52,427 nucleotides of DNA from JANQRV01 sp964533785. GTDB taxonomy: Bacteria > Bacteroidota > Bacteroidia > Chitinophagales > Saprospiraceae. The stretch spans positions 1 through 52,427 of the forward strand of contig CAZHNG010000005.1 of assembly GCA_964533785.1 (NCBI GenBank), read 5' to 3'. Positions 1 to 8,518 of this stretch are shown here, in pieces (position 1 is the stretch's first letter; every line of letters starts with the position of its first letter). Made by a program: the position numbers and the translations under genes. The notes beneath the pieces were generated by a model that was given only the letters and a program-made list of their open reading frames with translations, searched no databases and was not told the origin of the DNA.

Positions 1-53
1 AATATCGGTGAATTTTTAAACAAATCAAGTTTTTATTTTAAAAATAAAACAAA

Positions 54-1175
54 ATGAAAGCCAGCTCTTCAATTTTCAGTAAATCCATCTCATTGTTAAT
101 GATCAGTCTCTTGATTTCCTGTTCAGTTAAAAAAACAATTGTCAACGATATACCACCACTTACCAAAGTAGGAGAAAAAGGCTATATAACAAGCGAGTTC
201 ATCTATGACCTTAACAATAAACCCACCCCGGAATGCCATGCTTCTACTATTGCTGAAACTTCATCAGGACTGGTTGCGGCCTGGTTTGGCGGAACACACG
301 AAAAAAACAAAGACGTAGGTATTTGGGTATCGAGGCAGGAAGCTGGAAATTGGTCGAAACCGATTGAGGTTGCGAACGGTGTGCAGTCCGGGGACTTGCG
401 CTATCCCTGCTGGAATCCGGTACTTTTTCTTCCACAAAATGGGCCGTTGATGCTATTCTATAAAGTGGGGCCTTCTCCGAGAGACTGGTGGGGGATGCTT
501 ATGACATCAGACGATGGGGGTAAGACCTGGGCTACACCGAAAAAGCTGGGAGAAGGACCGCTCGGTCATTTGATCGGGCCGGTTAAAAATAAGCCAATCC
601 AGTTGACTGATGGTACTATCCTCTGCCCGTCCAGTACAGAAACAGAAATTGAAGGAAAGGATTACTGGAAAGTCCACTTTGAATCAACTAATGATAACGG
701 AAAAAGCTGGCAAGTAACCGGCCCAATCAATGACGGTGTGAAGTACGATGCGATCCAACCAAGTATCCTTTCCTATCCGAATGAGAAAATGCAGATCTTA
801 TGTCGCAGTCGCCAGGATGTAATTACTCAAAGTTGGTCTGAAGATGGTGGAAAAACCTGGAGTGAAATGACGGCAACTTCCCTTCCCAACCCGAGTGCCG
901 GCACTGATGCATTAACTTTACAGGATGGCCGGCAATTGCTGGTCTACAATCATACTACCCGAAGAAAACAATTCCCCTCCAGCCGGAATATGTTGAATAT
1001 TGCCATCTCTGAGGATGGTATCAATTGGGAACCGGTAATGACCTTAGAACGCCAGAAGGGGGAATATTCCTATCCTGCTGTCATCCAATCCAATGATGGA
1101 ATGGTACATATTACCTATACTTACCAGCGGCAAACGGTTAAATACGTTAAAATTGATCCCGCAAAGCTTCAATAA
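54..1175 (+). CDS. Sialidase-like (BNR/Asp-box) lipoprotein
   Basis: The 373-residue protein starts with a lipoprotein signal (hydrophobic run, then LLISC with the lipid-accepting Cys at 23), so it should be anchored in the envelope. The rest looks like a six-bladed sialidase-type propeller of the BNR_2 kind. It carries an AAWFGGTHE segment near residues 75-83 and Asp-box motifs SDDGGKTW (152-159), STNDNGKSW (211-219), SEDGGKTW (about 263-270) and a degenerate SEDGINW near the C-terminus. Members act as exo-sialidases or related glycan hydrolases, but many homologues have unknown substrates and I cannot place every catalytic Arg. It stands alone, with no sialic acid catabolic genes beside it. 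The fold is confident; sialic acid specificity is not. Confidence 0.85.
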   Translation: MKASSSIFSKSISLLMISLLISCSVKKTIVNDIPPLTKVGEKGYITSEFIYDLNNKPTPECHASTIAETSSGLVAAWFGGTHEKNKDVGIWVSRQEAGNWSKPIEVANGVQSGDLRYPCWNPVLFLPQNGPLMLFYKVGPSPRDWWGMLMTSDDGGKTWATPKKLGEGPLGHLIGPVKNKPIQLTDGTILCPSSTETEIEGKDYWKVHFESTNDNGKSWQVTGPINDGVKYDAIQPSILSYPNEKMQILCRSRQDVITQSWSEDGGKTWSEMTATSLPNPSAGTDALTLQDGRQLLVYNHTTRRKQFPSSRNMLNIAISEDGINWEPVMTLERQKGEYSYPAVIQSNDGMVHITYTYQRQTVKYVKIDPAKLQ

Positions 1176-1377
1176 AAGATGCCAGATGCCAGACGATAGA
1201 CCTTGATACTGTTTGAGCTTGACGGTGAGAGAGTATAGGGTGTGCGACCCTTAAATAGATGACGGTACCTGTGTGTAATCGTCTTATTACCAAACCCTCT
1301 ATGGCCTAATCTTTAGTTTTCTTGCACTTACTGTAGGGTAAAGTCCTGCGGACGCTTCGGATTTAAAAGAAGAAGAA
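1176..1377. other. Intergenic region with a short dispersed motif
   Basis: A 202-bp gap. It opens with a motif built on GATGCCAGATGCCAGA (1179-1194), similar to stretches at 12453-12480 and 14100-14125. No tRNA, terminator or convincing promoter is visible. Confidence 0.4.
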
Positions 1378-1896
1378 GTGGAGCCAGTAATCCAGAATAA
1401 GGCTTTGCCCTACCGTCGGGAAAATTTCTTTCGCCTTTTGGACATTCATTTTCGGAATTTAGAGGCTATTTGCTACGAAGAGCAAGTTTTTAATCCCCAA
1501 ACTAAAAAATACGACAAAGAACGTTGGCAGGGAAGGGAAGCCGTTTATCAAAGATATGCTTTACTAACGAGGTATTACAAAGGAAAAGGACAAGATAATC
1601 TCGAGACGATTAAAGCGGTATTCGGTGATTTTTTTCTGCATGAAGTGGGTATCTACGAAGTCTATTTGAATCACATTAAGCATATGGCAAATTACATCCA
1701 GGAAGCTGAAATTGATCAATACTTTTTCCTCAATACTTTGTTGGCTGTTCTTTCACGTTACGAATTAGCGATGTTATTTTACTATACCATTTCGGACATA
1801 GACCCAGCCTTCAGGGAGTTTGCCGCTCAGTCAAGTGTATTTGGTGAATCCTTGGGAAAATATCTCATAAATGAAAAGCATCTTTCCTTACTATAG
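1378..1896 (+). CDS. PutAbiC-like abortive infection protein, possibly lacking its N-terminus
   Basis: 172 residues from a GTG start. The frame is closed by a stop at 1339 and no ATG lies between. The sequence resembles the soluble part of the putative phage abortive infection family (putAbiC): RENFFRLLDIHFRNLEAI at 14-31, a QGREA motif at 51-55, FFLHEVGIYEVYLNHIKHM at 85-103, and the characteristic LSRYELAMLFYYTIS at 125-139. Known family members often begin with two membrane helices. None is present here, so this is either a soluble variant or a gene that has lost its 5' part. The 3' end overlaps the convergent DUF1801 gene by 6 bp. A role in phage defence is inferred from the family only; no partner defence genes are nearby. 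Confidence 0.6.
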   Translation: MEPVIQNKALPYRRENFFRLLDIHFRNLEAICYEEQVFNPQTKKYDKERWQGREAVYQRYALLTRYYKGKGQDNLETIKAVFGDFFLHEVGIYEVYLNHIKHMANYIQEAEIDQYFFLNTLLAVLSRYELAMLFYYTISDIDPAFREFAAQSSVFGESLGKYLINEKHLSLL

Positions 1897-2268
1897 GTGC
1901 TTGGATCTTTTAGAAGCGTATTTAATTGTCTCATCCAAAATGATTGCTTCTTGTAAGACTTCCAGAATTACATTTTCATCAATATCATCCAATTGATAAA
2001 TAGTTATTCCTGCCACTTGTTTGCGGTTTTTGAAATTCAGTAATCCTTGTGCATTTGATAATTCGTTCGCACGGGTAAAGGCTAATTCAATTCCACTGCC
2101 TTTTACCGGGTTCAGGTAACAGATCCAACTTTTGCGGTAGTAGAATGGAATTTTATACCTGATCTTGCCTGATATTTCAGGAAAACCCTGTATGAGATCG
2201 TTTAGGTATTGAGCAATTTCCCTTTGAGGAGATTCTAAGTCCAGGATGTAAGCTTCCGCTGGTGTCAT
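1891..2268 (-). CDS. DUF1801 domain protein
   Basis: A 125-residue protein of the DUF1801 (YdhG/YobT-like) family. The N-terminal helix contains the usual interval ending in LIQGFPEISGKIRYKIPFYY (around residues 26-44), followed by the hydrophobic strand WICYLNP and a C-terminal helix ending in a Lys/Arg-rich tail. The fold resembles a small iron-chaperone/frataxin-like domain, but no reaction is established. Length is typical. It is convergent with the PutAbiC-like gene, overlapping its end, and divergent from the MMPL exporter gene. Confidence 0.8.
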   Translation of the reverse strand: MTPAEAYILDLESPQREIAQYLNDLIQGFPEISGKIRYKIPFYYRKSWICYLNPVKGSGIELAFTRANELSNAQGLLNFKNRKQVAGITIYQLDDIDENVILEVLQEAIILDETIKYASKRSKHL

Positions 2269-2363
2269 AAGAAATAGTAAGAATTAACATTTCCCTTTTC
2301 AACCTTCTTTCCCCTTTCTGGTTTCACTCTTGATTGAATATTTTGAAACCAGATAATCATCCG

Positions 2364-4592
2364 ATGAAGTTAAGAATTCCTATTATAACGGTATTCTCCG
2401 TATTGGCATTGTTGAGCGCGTTACAGATCTTTAATCTAAATTATTCGTTTGATTTCGAGCAGTTTTTTCCGGATGGAGATGAAGATCTTGATTTCTTCAG
2501 GGAATTCGTGGAGGAGTTTGAAACGGACGATAATTTCTTGTTAATCGCTGTCAGAAGAGATTCAGGCGTATTTGAGCAGCAATTCTTGCAGGAATTTACT
2601 GCTTTGACGCAGGAAGCTTCAAGTTGGCCGTACGTGACAGCTACACAATCGCTGGCGAACATCACGTTCCCGCAGCTTTCGCCTTTTGGATTCGTACCCA
2701 GCCCTGCCATACCTGTCAATAATCCGAGCGCTTACGAACAGAGTAAGAAAAGGATCCTCGAAGACGAACGGTTCGTAAACAACCTCATCAATGATGATGC
2801 GACGGCTATGGTGTTGTTCTTAAAAATCATCAATGGTATTCAGCTGGACCAAGCCCGCGAGTTGATGGGGGTTGTAGAAAATAGTATGCAAAACTATGAT
2901 TTTCAGGACTACCACTTTTTGGGACGCCCTTATTTTCAAAAGGAGCTCGTGCAAATGCAGCAGCGTGAATTGATCATGTCAGCAGTAGTGTCGGGAATAT
3001 TGGTCTTGATCATTATGTTTTTCATTTTCAGGAAGCCCATTGGGATCGGGATCGCTTTGGTTTCCATTGGTATGGGGATGTTGTTCTTTTTGGGATTCAT
3101 GGGCATTACCGGTCGGGAGATGAGTGCCATGTCTGCATTGTATCCGGTATTGATGATTATAGTGGGTACATCTGATGTCATTCACATCATGTCAAAATAC
3201 ATCGATGAATTAAAAAAAGGATTATCGAGAAAAGAAGCCGTATTTATAACCATTAAGGAAATCGGCTTGGCTACGCTATTAACGTCAATAACTACTGCCA
3301 TAGGATTTGCTTCATTGGTGACCAGCCGGATCGCACCGATCAGAGATTTTGGGTTGAATTCTGCTATTGGGGTAATCATCGCCTACGTCACGGTGGTTTT
3401 ATTCACCACCTCATTGTTGTCCTATTTTGATGCCGATAAACTGATCCGCCAAAAACCGGAGGGAAGTTTGTGGGATCGCAGTATGTTATGGTCTTACTGG
3501 TTTACCAGGAATAATTCCATCAGCATCGCGGCTGGTGGGTTAGTAGCTATTTTAATTTGCTTTCTGGGCATATCGTACATCACCACCAATTACAGTATTA
3601 TCAACAATATGCCCAAAGGGAAAAAACTAACCACTGATTTCCGGTATTTCGAAGAAGAGCTTACCGGGTTTCGCCCCATGGAATTTGCAGTATACGCACA
3701 GAATGATTATAAGGCTGATGACTTTGAAGCTGTCAGAGAGATTAACGAACTAGAGCAATACCTGCGCGAGATTCCCTATTTACAATCCATTGCTTCGATT
3801 ACTACGGTCTATAAGACCATCCACCAGATGTTTAATGGAACTGGTGCTTATCAGTTGCCGGAAACGAAAGCACAGTTTGCACGCTACCAACAAATGGCAG
3901 ATAAAATTCCAAATACCAACGTCAATATTTTGATCAGTAAAGATGAGAAAAAAGCTCGTATCACTTCCAGGATAGCGGATGTTGGTGCGGATACGATCAA
4001 ACAAGTAGGACAGCGAATTGACGATTGGATCGTAAACAATGTTGATACGAGCATCATTCAGGTGACAAGAACGGGGACCGGATTGATCATTGATAAAAAC
4101 GCCGAGTACGTTCGACGCAGTATTCTCATGGGATTAGGAGGCGCTATGTTAATTGTTAGTTTTTTAATGGTGCTGCTATTTCAAAATCTGCGCTTACTGC
4201 TGATCTCATTGATCCCTAATGTTATTCCTTTATTAATTGCCGGGGCTTTGCTGGGCTTTGTAGGAGTGGAGCTTGAAGCTGGCGTTTCGATCGTTTTTGC
4301 CGTTATTTTCGGGATCGCCGTAGATGATACGATACACTTTTTAAGCAAATATAAACTGGCGCGTAATAAAGGATTGAGTGTTGAGGACAGCCTGAAAATA
4401 ACCTTTACGGAAACCGGGAAGGCGATTTGTTTGACTACTATTATATTATTCTTTGGATTTCTGGTGATGTTATTTTCTATACATCCGCCAAGTGTTATTG
4501 TGGGTACATTGATCGCAGTAACTTTGTTTAGCGCATTATTTAGTGACTTATTGTTTATACCGGTACTGATCAGGTGGTTTTTACGCGAATAG
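2364..4592 (+). CDS. MMPL/RND family exporter
   Basis: A large inner-membrane transporter of the RND superfamily, MMPL (patched-like) branch. Starting at the ATG at 2364 gives 742 residues; an in-frame TTG at 2334 would add ten. One helix near residues 6-25 is followed by a periplasmic domain, a five-helix bundle (about 200-360), a further helix near 385-405, a second periplasmic domain and a second bundle (about 590-735). The proton-relay type motifs are GTSDVIHIMSKY in the first bundle (Asp near 271) and GIAVDDTIHFLSKY in the second. Such proteins export lipids, hopanoids or other hydrophobic compounds. The substrate cannot be told here, and no membrane-fusion or outer-membrane partner is adjacent. 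Confidence 0.88.
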   Translation: MKLRIPIITVFSVLALLSALQIFNLNYSFDFEQFFPDGDEDLDFFREFVEEFETDDNFLLIAVRRDSGVFEQQFLQEFTALTQEASSWPYVTATQSLANITFPQLSPFGFVPSPAIPVNNPSAYEQSKKRILEDERFVNNLINDDATAMVLFLKIINGIQLDQARELMGVVENSMQNYDFQDYHFLGRPYFQKELVQMQQRELIMSAVVSGILVLIIMFFIFRKPIGIGIALVSIGMGMLFFLGFMGITGREMSAMSALYPVLMIIVGTSDVIHIMSKYIDELKKGLSRKEAVFITIKEIGLATLLTSITTAIGFASLVTSRIAPIRDFGLNSAIGVIIAYVTVVLFTTSLLSYFDADKLIRQKPEGSLWDRSMLWSYWFTRNNSISIAAGGLVAILICFLGISYITTNYSIINNMPKGKKLTTDFRYFEEELTGFRPMEFAVYAQNDYKADDFEAVREINELEQYLREIPYLQSIASITTVYKTIHQMFNGTGAYQLPETKAQFARYQQMADKIPNTNVNILISKDEKKARITSRIADVGADTIKQVGQRIDDWIVNNVDTSIIQVTRTGTGLIIDKNAEYVRRSILMGLGGAMLIVSFLMVLLFQNLRLLLISLIPNVIPLLIAGALLGFVGVELEAGVSIVFAVIFGIAVDDTIHFLSKYKLARNKGLSVEDSLKITFTETGKAICLTTIILFFGFLVMLFSIHPPSVIVGTLIAVTLFSALFSDLLFIPVLIRWFLRE

Positions 4593-4602
4593 AGACCGTA
4601 TC

Positions 4603-4695
4603 ATGAGTTAAAGCAAAAAGGAGGCGATCAAATGGTTCTCCGGGTTCCTCTTGTTTGGTGCTTTGCTAATTTTTCTACTGGCTTATTTTGGGTAA
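4603..4695 (+). pseudogene. Possible 30-codon single-helix membrane peptide with a stop at codon 3
   Basis: Eleven bases after the exporter gene an ATG (4603) is followed by AGT and then TAA at 4609-4611. After that the same frame stays open for 27 codons to a TAA at 4693. The downstream reading is SKKEAIKWFSGFL followed by LFGALLIFLLAYFG, a good basic-then-hydrophobic single-pass peptide. A one-base change at codon 3 would restore a continuous small protein. It is too short for homology by eye, so chance cannot be excluded. Confidence 0.3.
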
Positions 4696-4698
4696 TTG

Positions 4699-5118
4699 CT
4701 ATTCGATCAATTGTACCTCATACACAAAATAATCCGTTTTCCCCTGCCACGGCATATTCTGATAGATTTGCCGGTAGCTCAATTTGACGTGCTTACCTTC
4801 ATATTGCTGTAGCTTTTCGTAAAACCCTTTATCTCTTACCGAAAAATCCCAAATATTTCCGATGATCCCGCTGGACTCTTTGCCTGTTTGGACTCCTCCT
4901 AGGTTAAGCTGCCCTTCGTAAGTTTTAAAAACTACACCCTTTCGTGAAATTTTTACAAGATAACCAGCTCTGGTGCCCTTGCTGTAAGTCCAATTGGCCA
5001 CCCAGAGGTAGGCTGCTCCTCCTAAAACGACAAGAGATAATACAATAAGCAGAAATCGGCGAACCCTTTTTTTAATAAAACTTGTTCCCTGCTTAACAAC
5101 CTGGTTAAATTCACTCAT
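4699..5118 (-). CDS. Membrane-anchored conserved hypothetical protein
   Basis: 139 residues with a basic N-terminus (KKRVRR near 16-21), one membrane helix (about 22-43) and an extracytoplasmic domain containing YSKGTRAGYLVKISRKG and the phrase FKTYEGQLNLGG. I recognise this as a conserved Bacteroidota protein type with no known function. Its start overlaps the end of the upstream SWIM gene by 8 bp, so the two are probably cotranscribed and translationally coupled. Confidence 0.75.
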   Translation of the reverse strand: MSEFNQVVKQGTSFIKKRVRRFLLIVLSLVVLGGAAYLWVANWTYSKGTRAGYLVKISRKGVVFKTYEGQLNLGGVQTGKESSGIIGNIWDFSVRDKGFYEKLQQYEGKHVKLSYRQIYQNMPWQGKTDYFVYEVQLIE

Positions 5119-6334
5119 TTTGTAATGGAATTATTCGATTTTGAAAAATAGCGGTAATGGGTACAAAATATTGACTATCCCATTCTCCAAAAAGAGAGAT
5201 GGGGTGACCGCTACTCACGGCCATTATCTTCCAGTTTGGCATTTCGTGTTTGCTTTCCAAAGATACGGATTTCCCCGTCTCGTCCCTAAGGAAAAAATTT
5301 CCATTTGTAGTATAAATTGCGGTCACTCTATCCAATAATACCGGTAAGCGGTCCAGCCAGGGGTTTTTAGAAACAGCTTCTAAAAATACTGCTCTAAGTG
5401 TTTCAAAGTTCGGTATACCCTCTGGTAATTTGAAAGCTTCCGTTCCCGGTTCGAATGCTTTAAACAATGCTCTTGGATTAAAGGTGCCTGGATAATGAAC
5501 CATTTCGCCTGCGTACGCCCGCCCCGGCAACCATTCTGTCTCAAAACTTTGATTGCCCCAGGCAAAATCTAGTAGTAAAACTATTTTACCGGTATGTTGC
5601 CCGATCAACCAACTGTAGCGGGCCTGGAGTTTTTCTTCGTTACTTTCTTTTTTCCCGATGACCAACCAGTAATCTACCACACACTCTCCTTTTTTGACTT
5701 CCTCCTTTTTTACATTGAGCCCAGCTACCTGTAATAGTTGTTGTTGCAATGCTACTGGAAGCTCATCGTAAGTTTCAAGCCCTTTGGCTAACAAATACAG
5801 GTCAGCTATTTGAGGGATGACTTTTTTAAAACCTTCTTTTAGAGAAAGATTGAAGGGGAAACTTCTTATGACGCGCGCTACTCCACTTAATTTCCGGTCT
5901 ACCATTTGAGCCGCAAAATCCTCCCAAAATGCCGCCGGCTGGGATTGAGCATTGGCCAATCCCTGGTAAACCAAATCCGATAACCACAATCTTAGTTCCC
6001 GAGCACCTTCCTGCATGCCCGTTATGCGTTTATCGCGGTTGGTGCGACGATTGGCGGCATTTATCTTTGCCTGCTCAGCTCGTTGTTCCTTGGTTAACTC
6101 TTTTTTTTCGGACTCATGCCATGCTATTACCCACTCGGGAAGCTTATCGGGTTGTTGGAAAAGCTCGGACAACTCATGATGCATGAGCATTAAGGCCAGA
6201 ATGTGTTTGCAGGGTTTTTGGGCGGAACAATTACAATAAAAATCATCCTTTTTCAAGTCATAGATGGTACGGAAATATCTCGTTCCCTTACTTTTACAGG
6301 TGCCGAAAATGAGGTGATCCTTTCCCGCCAGCAA
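5111..6334 (-). CDS. SWIM zinc-finger domain protein
   Basis: From the TTG at 6334 the protein has 407 residues. A SWIM zinc finger lies near the N-terminus: CNCSAQKPCKH with ligands C34, C36, C42 and H44. SWIM fingers bind nucleic acid or protein. In bacteria such genes often sit near MoxR/VWA genes, but those are absent here. The reading frame stays open upstream to a stop at 6446-6448 and encodes KVIAFAPDDNAYKRAVSV and PKQWKLLAGKDHL. That looks like the usual N-terminus of the family (an ALAPD segment, then a W and a GxCxGSG-like stretch), so translation probably starts upstream. Only non-standard codons such as ATA (6419-6421) or ATC (6422-6424) are available there. Confidence 0.8.
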   Translation of the reverse strand: MLAGKDHLIFGTCKSKGTRYFRTIYDLKKDDFYCNCSAQKPCKHILALMLMHHELSELFQQPDKLPEWVIAWHESEKKELTKEQRAEQAKINAANRRTNRDKRITGMQEGARELRLWLSDLVYQGLANAQSQPAAFWEDFAAQMVDRKLSGVARVIRSFPFNLSLKEGFKKVIPQIADLYLLAKGLETYDELPVALQQQLLQVAGLNVKKEEVKKGECVVDYWLVIGKKESNEEKLQARYSWLIGQHTGKIVLLLDFAWGNQSFETEWLPGRAYAGEMVHYPGTFNPRALFKAFEPGTEAFKLPEGIPNFETLRAVFLEAVSKNPWLDRLPVLLDRVTAIYTTNGNFFLRDETGKSVSLESKHEMPNWKIMAVSSGHPISLFGEWDSQYFVPITAIFQNRIIPLQNE

Positions 6335-6436
6335 CTTCCATTGCTTGGGTTGGGCAACGGATACAGCCCGCTTATAGGCATTATCATCCGGTGCGAAGGC
6401 GATGACTTTTGCTTTGGTTATGATCTTCTTACGTAA

Positions 6437-6776
6437 TTTTGCTGGTTATAATTAACAAATATTTTGTCGTCATAAATTAATTAGACTTTTGACGTTAGAC
6501 TCTAGAAGCTAGACTTAAAATTCCAACTAATTGATAATCAACAAATATTCATTTGGTGTGAAAAATTGTTATTCATTGATCATCAATAGTTTATAGTCTA
6601 AAATCTGACGTCTATTGTCTAGCCAGGCTGGCCAGAAATGATCCAATCTGCTAATCCGCCTCAGGCGGATAGTAGATTTTACTTCGTTGATTTTCACACT
6701 ATTAAGATTTACTAGATTTTGAAAATCTAGCAAATCGAGGCTTTTTGGCCAGCCTGTAGCGTCAAAAGTCCAAAAA
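6437..6776. other. 340-bp intergenic region filled by an inverted-repeat element
   Basis: No plausible gene. Nearly all of it is the repeat element annotated at 6482-6772, including an inner palindromic segment. Confidence 0.6.
6482..6772. repeat. MITE-like inverted repeat, copy A (interrupted)
   Basis: The left end reads TAGACTTTTGACGTTAGAC (6482-6500) and the right end CGTCAAAAGTCCA (6760-6772), inverted complements of each other. Inner parts such as AACTAATTGATAATCAAC and TCTAAAATCTGACGTCTA match the compact copy at 26116-26260. Relative to that copy this one carries about 135 extra bases bounded by CAGGCTGGCCAG (6625-6636) and GGCCAGCCTG (6747-6756), with internal palindromes ATCCGCCTCAGGCGGAT and CTAGATTTTGAAAATCTAG. 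No ORF is present, so it would be non-autonomous. Confidence 0.65.
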
Positions 6777-8252
6777 TTAAGAGTGTTGCTTTATAAATAT
6801 GTTGCTGATCTGTGATCCGATTGCCAAAATTTGATCCACTAACTCATCAAAATCTGAATAAGTACTCCGGTGATTTGCTATGGCAATGCGAATGCAATAT
6901 TTACCATTTAGGGTAGTATACCCCGGAATAGCGATGGCTCTTTCCTCCAGCAATACTTTAATTTCTTTATTCAAAGCATTTAATTGTTCCAAATTCATCC
7001 CACCGGGGTTATAGCGAAAACAAACAATATCCAGGCCTATAGGAGCCATCAACTCGAGATCGGATTCTTTAGCGATCCTTTGTCCCAGGTAATGTGCTTG
7101 TTCGACATTGCGGGCGATCATTCTCCCAAATTTTTTAGTACCATGTTCTTTAATGGACATCCATACCTTCAATGCCCGAAAGCGCCGCGACAATTGCAGA
7201 CCATATTCACTAAACCACAACCGGCCGGAAGCCACTCCCCTGGTGTTTTTCGCCAAATACTCCGGGATCAATGAAAAAGTCCCCTTATGTGCTGAATCAT
7301 TCTTAACCAAAACACAACCAGCTTCAAAAGGCATGTGCAACCATTTGTGGAGATCCAGGGCAACAGAATCGGCCCTTTCAATGCCGGTTAATTGTTCCTT
7401 TACATTATCCGCCAACATAGCAATAGCCCCAATAGCGCCGTCTACGTGTAGCCAAAGTCCTTCATTTTCAGCAATATCCGCTAATGCCTCTAGATCGTCG
7501 ATTGCCCCCGTATTCACAGTCCCGGAAGTAGCAATAAGGCAAATTGGCTTAATTCCGGTTTGACGATCTTTTTGTATCTGTGACCGCAAGGCTTCCACAT
7601 TGATCGTATAATCTTTATCTACGGGGATTTTATACAGGCTATCTGCCCCTAAACCTAGCAGTTCCAAAGCTTTTTGATTACAGCTATGGACTTCCGTGGA
7701 AGCATACACCCGCATTGGGACAGCTTCTTCCGTAATTAACCCCTTTTTTCTGATGTCGTATCCTGCCTTATGGTTTCTGGCTACTGCCAATCCCACAAAA
7801 TTCGCCATTGAACCACCGCTTACCAATAATCCGCTTGAAGCCGCCGGAAAACCAATTATCTCCTTCATCCAATTCAGCACTTGTTCCTCAACTTGGTTGG
7901 CAGCGTGATTTCCTCCGCCCAGGTTTGGGTTCATGACCGAGGCCCAAAAGTCACCCACAACGCCTGAAAGGGTGCCGTTACCCATGTACCAGGCCCAAAA
8001 ACCAGGGTGGATATTTCCCATAGGATAAGGCAATACGTATTCGCAAAATTCCTTGTAAACGGCTTCTGCATCCGTTGGCTCCGCAGGCGCCTTTTCTGTA
8101 AAATGATGAATTACTTCGTCGGGCATGGGTTGCCAGATGGGCCGTTCTCGAACTTGCGACAGGTAATCAATGGCATCATCCACCATGCGATGCAGCAATG
8201 CCCTGCTTTTTTCCCAGTCTTCCGGATCCAGGGTTTCAAAACGTTGGTCCAT
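6777..8252 (-). CDS. PLP-dependent amino acid decarboxylase (group II)
   Basis: 491 residues from the ATG at 8252; a longer upstream frame is unlikely because family alignment begins near MDQRFETLDPEDW. It belongs to the aromatic-L-amino-acid/glutamate decarboxylase family. Motifs are PNLGGGNHAANQVEEQVL, the cofactor-stacking His in STEVHSC (about 189), Asp in HVDGA (271) and the Schiff-base Lys in DLHKWLH (303). The enzyme would make an amine from an amino acid, probably aromatic, in the cytosol. Substrate is not decidable from sequence alone. It is transcribed away from the aminotransferase/FAH/ALDH group, so membership in that pathway is unproven. Confidence 0.88.
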   Translation of the reverse strand: MDQRFETLDPEDWEKSRALLHRMVDDAIDYLSQVRERPIWQPMPDEVIHHFTEKAPAEPTDAEAVYKEFCEYVLPYPMGNIHPGFWAWYMGNGTLSGVVGDFWASVMNPNLGGGNHAANQVEEQVLNWMKEIIGFPAASSGLLVSGGSMANFVGLAVARNHKAGYDIRKKGLITEEAVPMRVYASTEVHSCNQKALELLGLGADSLYKIPVDKDYTINVEALRSQIQKDRQTGIKPICLIATSGTVNTGAIDDLEALADIAENEGLWLHVDGAIGAIAMLADNVKEQLTGIERADSVALDLHKWLHMPFEAGCVLVKNDSAHKGTFSLIPEYLAKNTRGVASGRLWFSEYGLQLSRRFRALKVWMSIKEHGTKKFGRMIARNVEQAHYLGQRIAKESDLELMAPIGLDIVCFRYNPGGMNLEQLNALNKEIKVLLEERAIAIPGYTTLNGKYCIRIAIANHRSTYSDFDELVDQILAIGSQISNIFIKQHS

Positions 8253-8518
8253 AATATGACTATTTTGATAACGAAAGAAAGACAAAGGAAAGGATATTAT
8301 CAATAGGGATCAAAATAAATCTGATCCAGCTATCCAGTTGGTCAGAATTATAAGCAGGCGATACCTAAGTTTCCGCAAACCACTATTTTTTGTTTCAAAC
8401 GCCAGTTTACATCACAATAGTCCAACGAATTATTGTACGGAAAAACTATTTTCCAAATAGAATAGGTTCTTGTTCAAACAAAATAATATAACTTTATACC
8501 AGGCGAAAAACCAACATT

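Noticed and set aside
1341..1352. AAGTCCTGCGGA shared with AAGTCCTGCGGT at 40734 as a repeat family
   Set aside because: Only about 11 bases match and no flanking similarity is seen.
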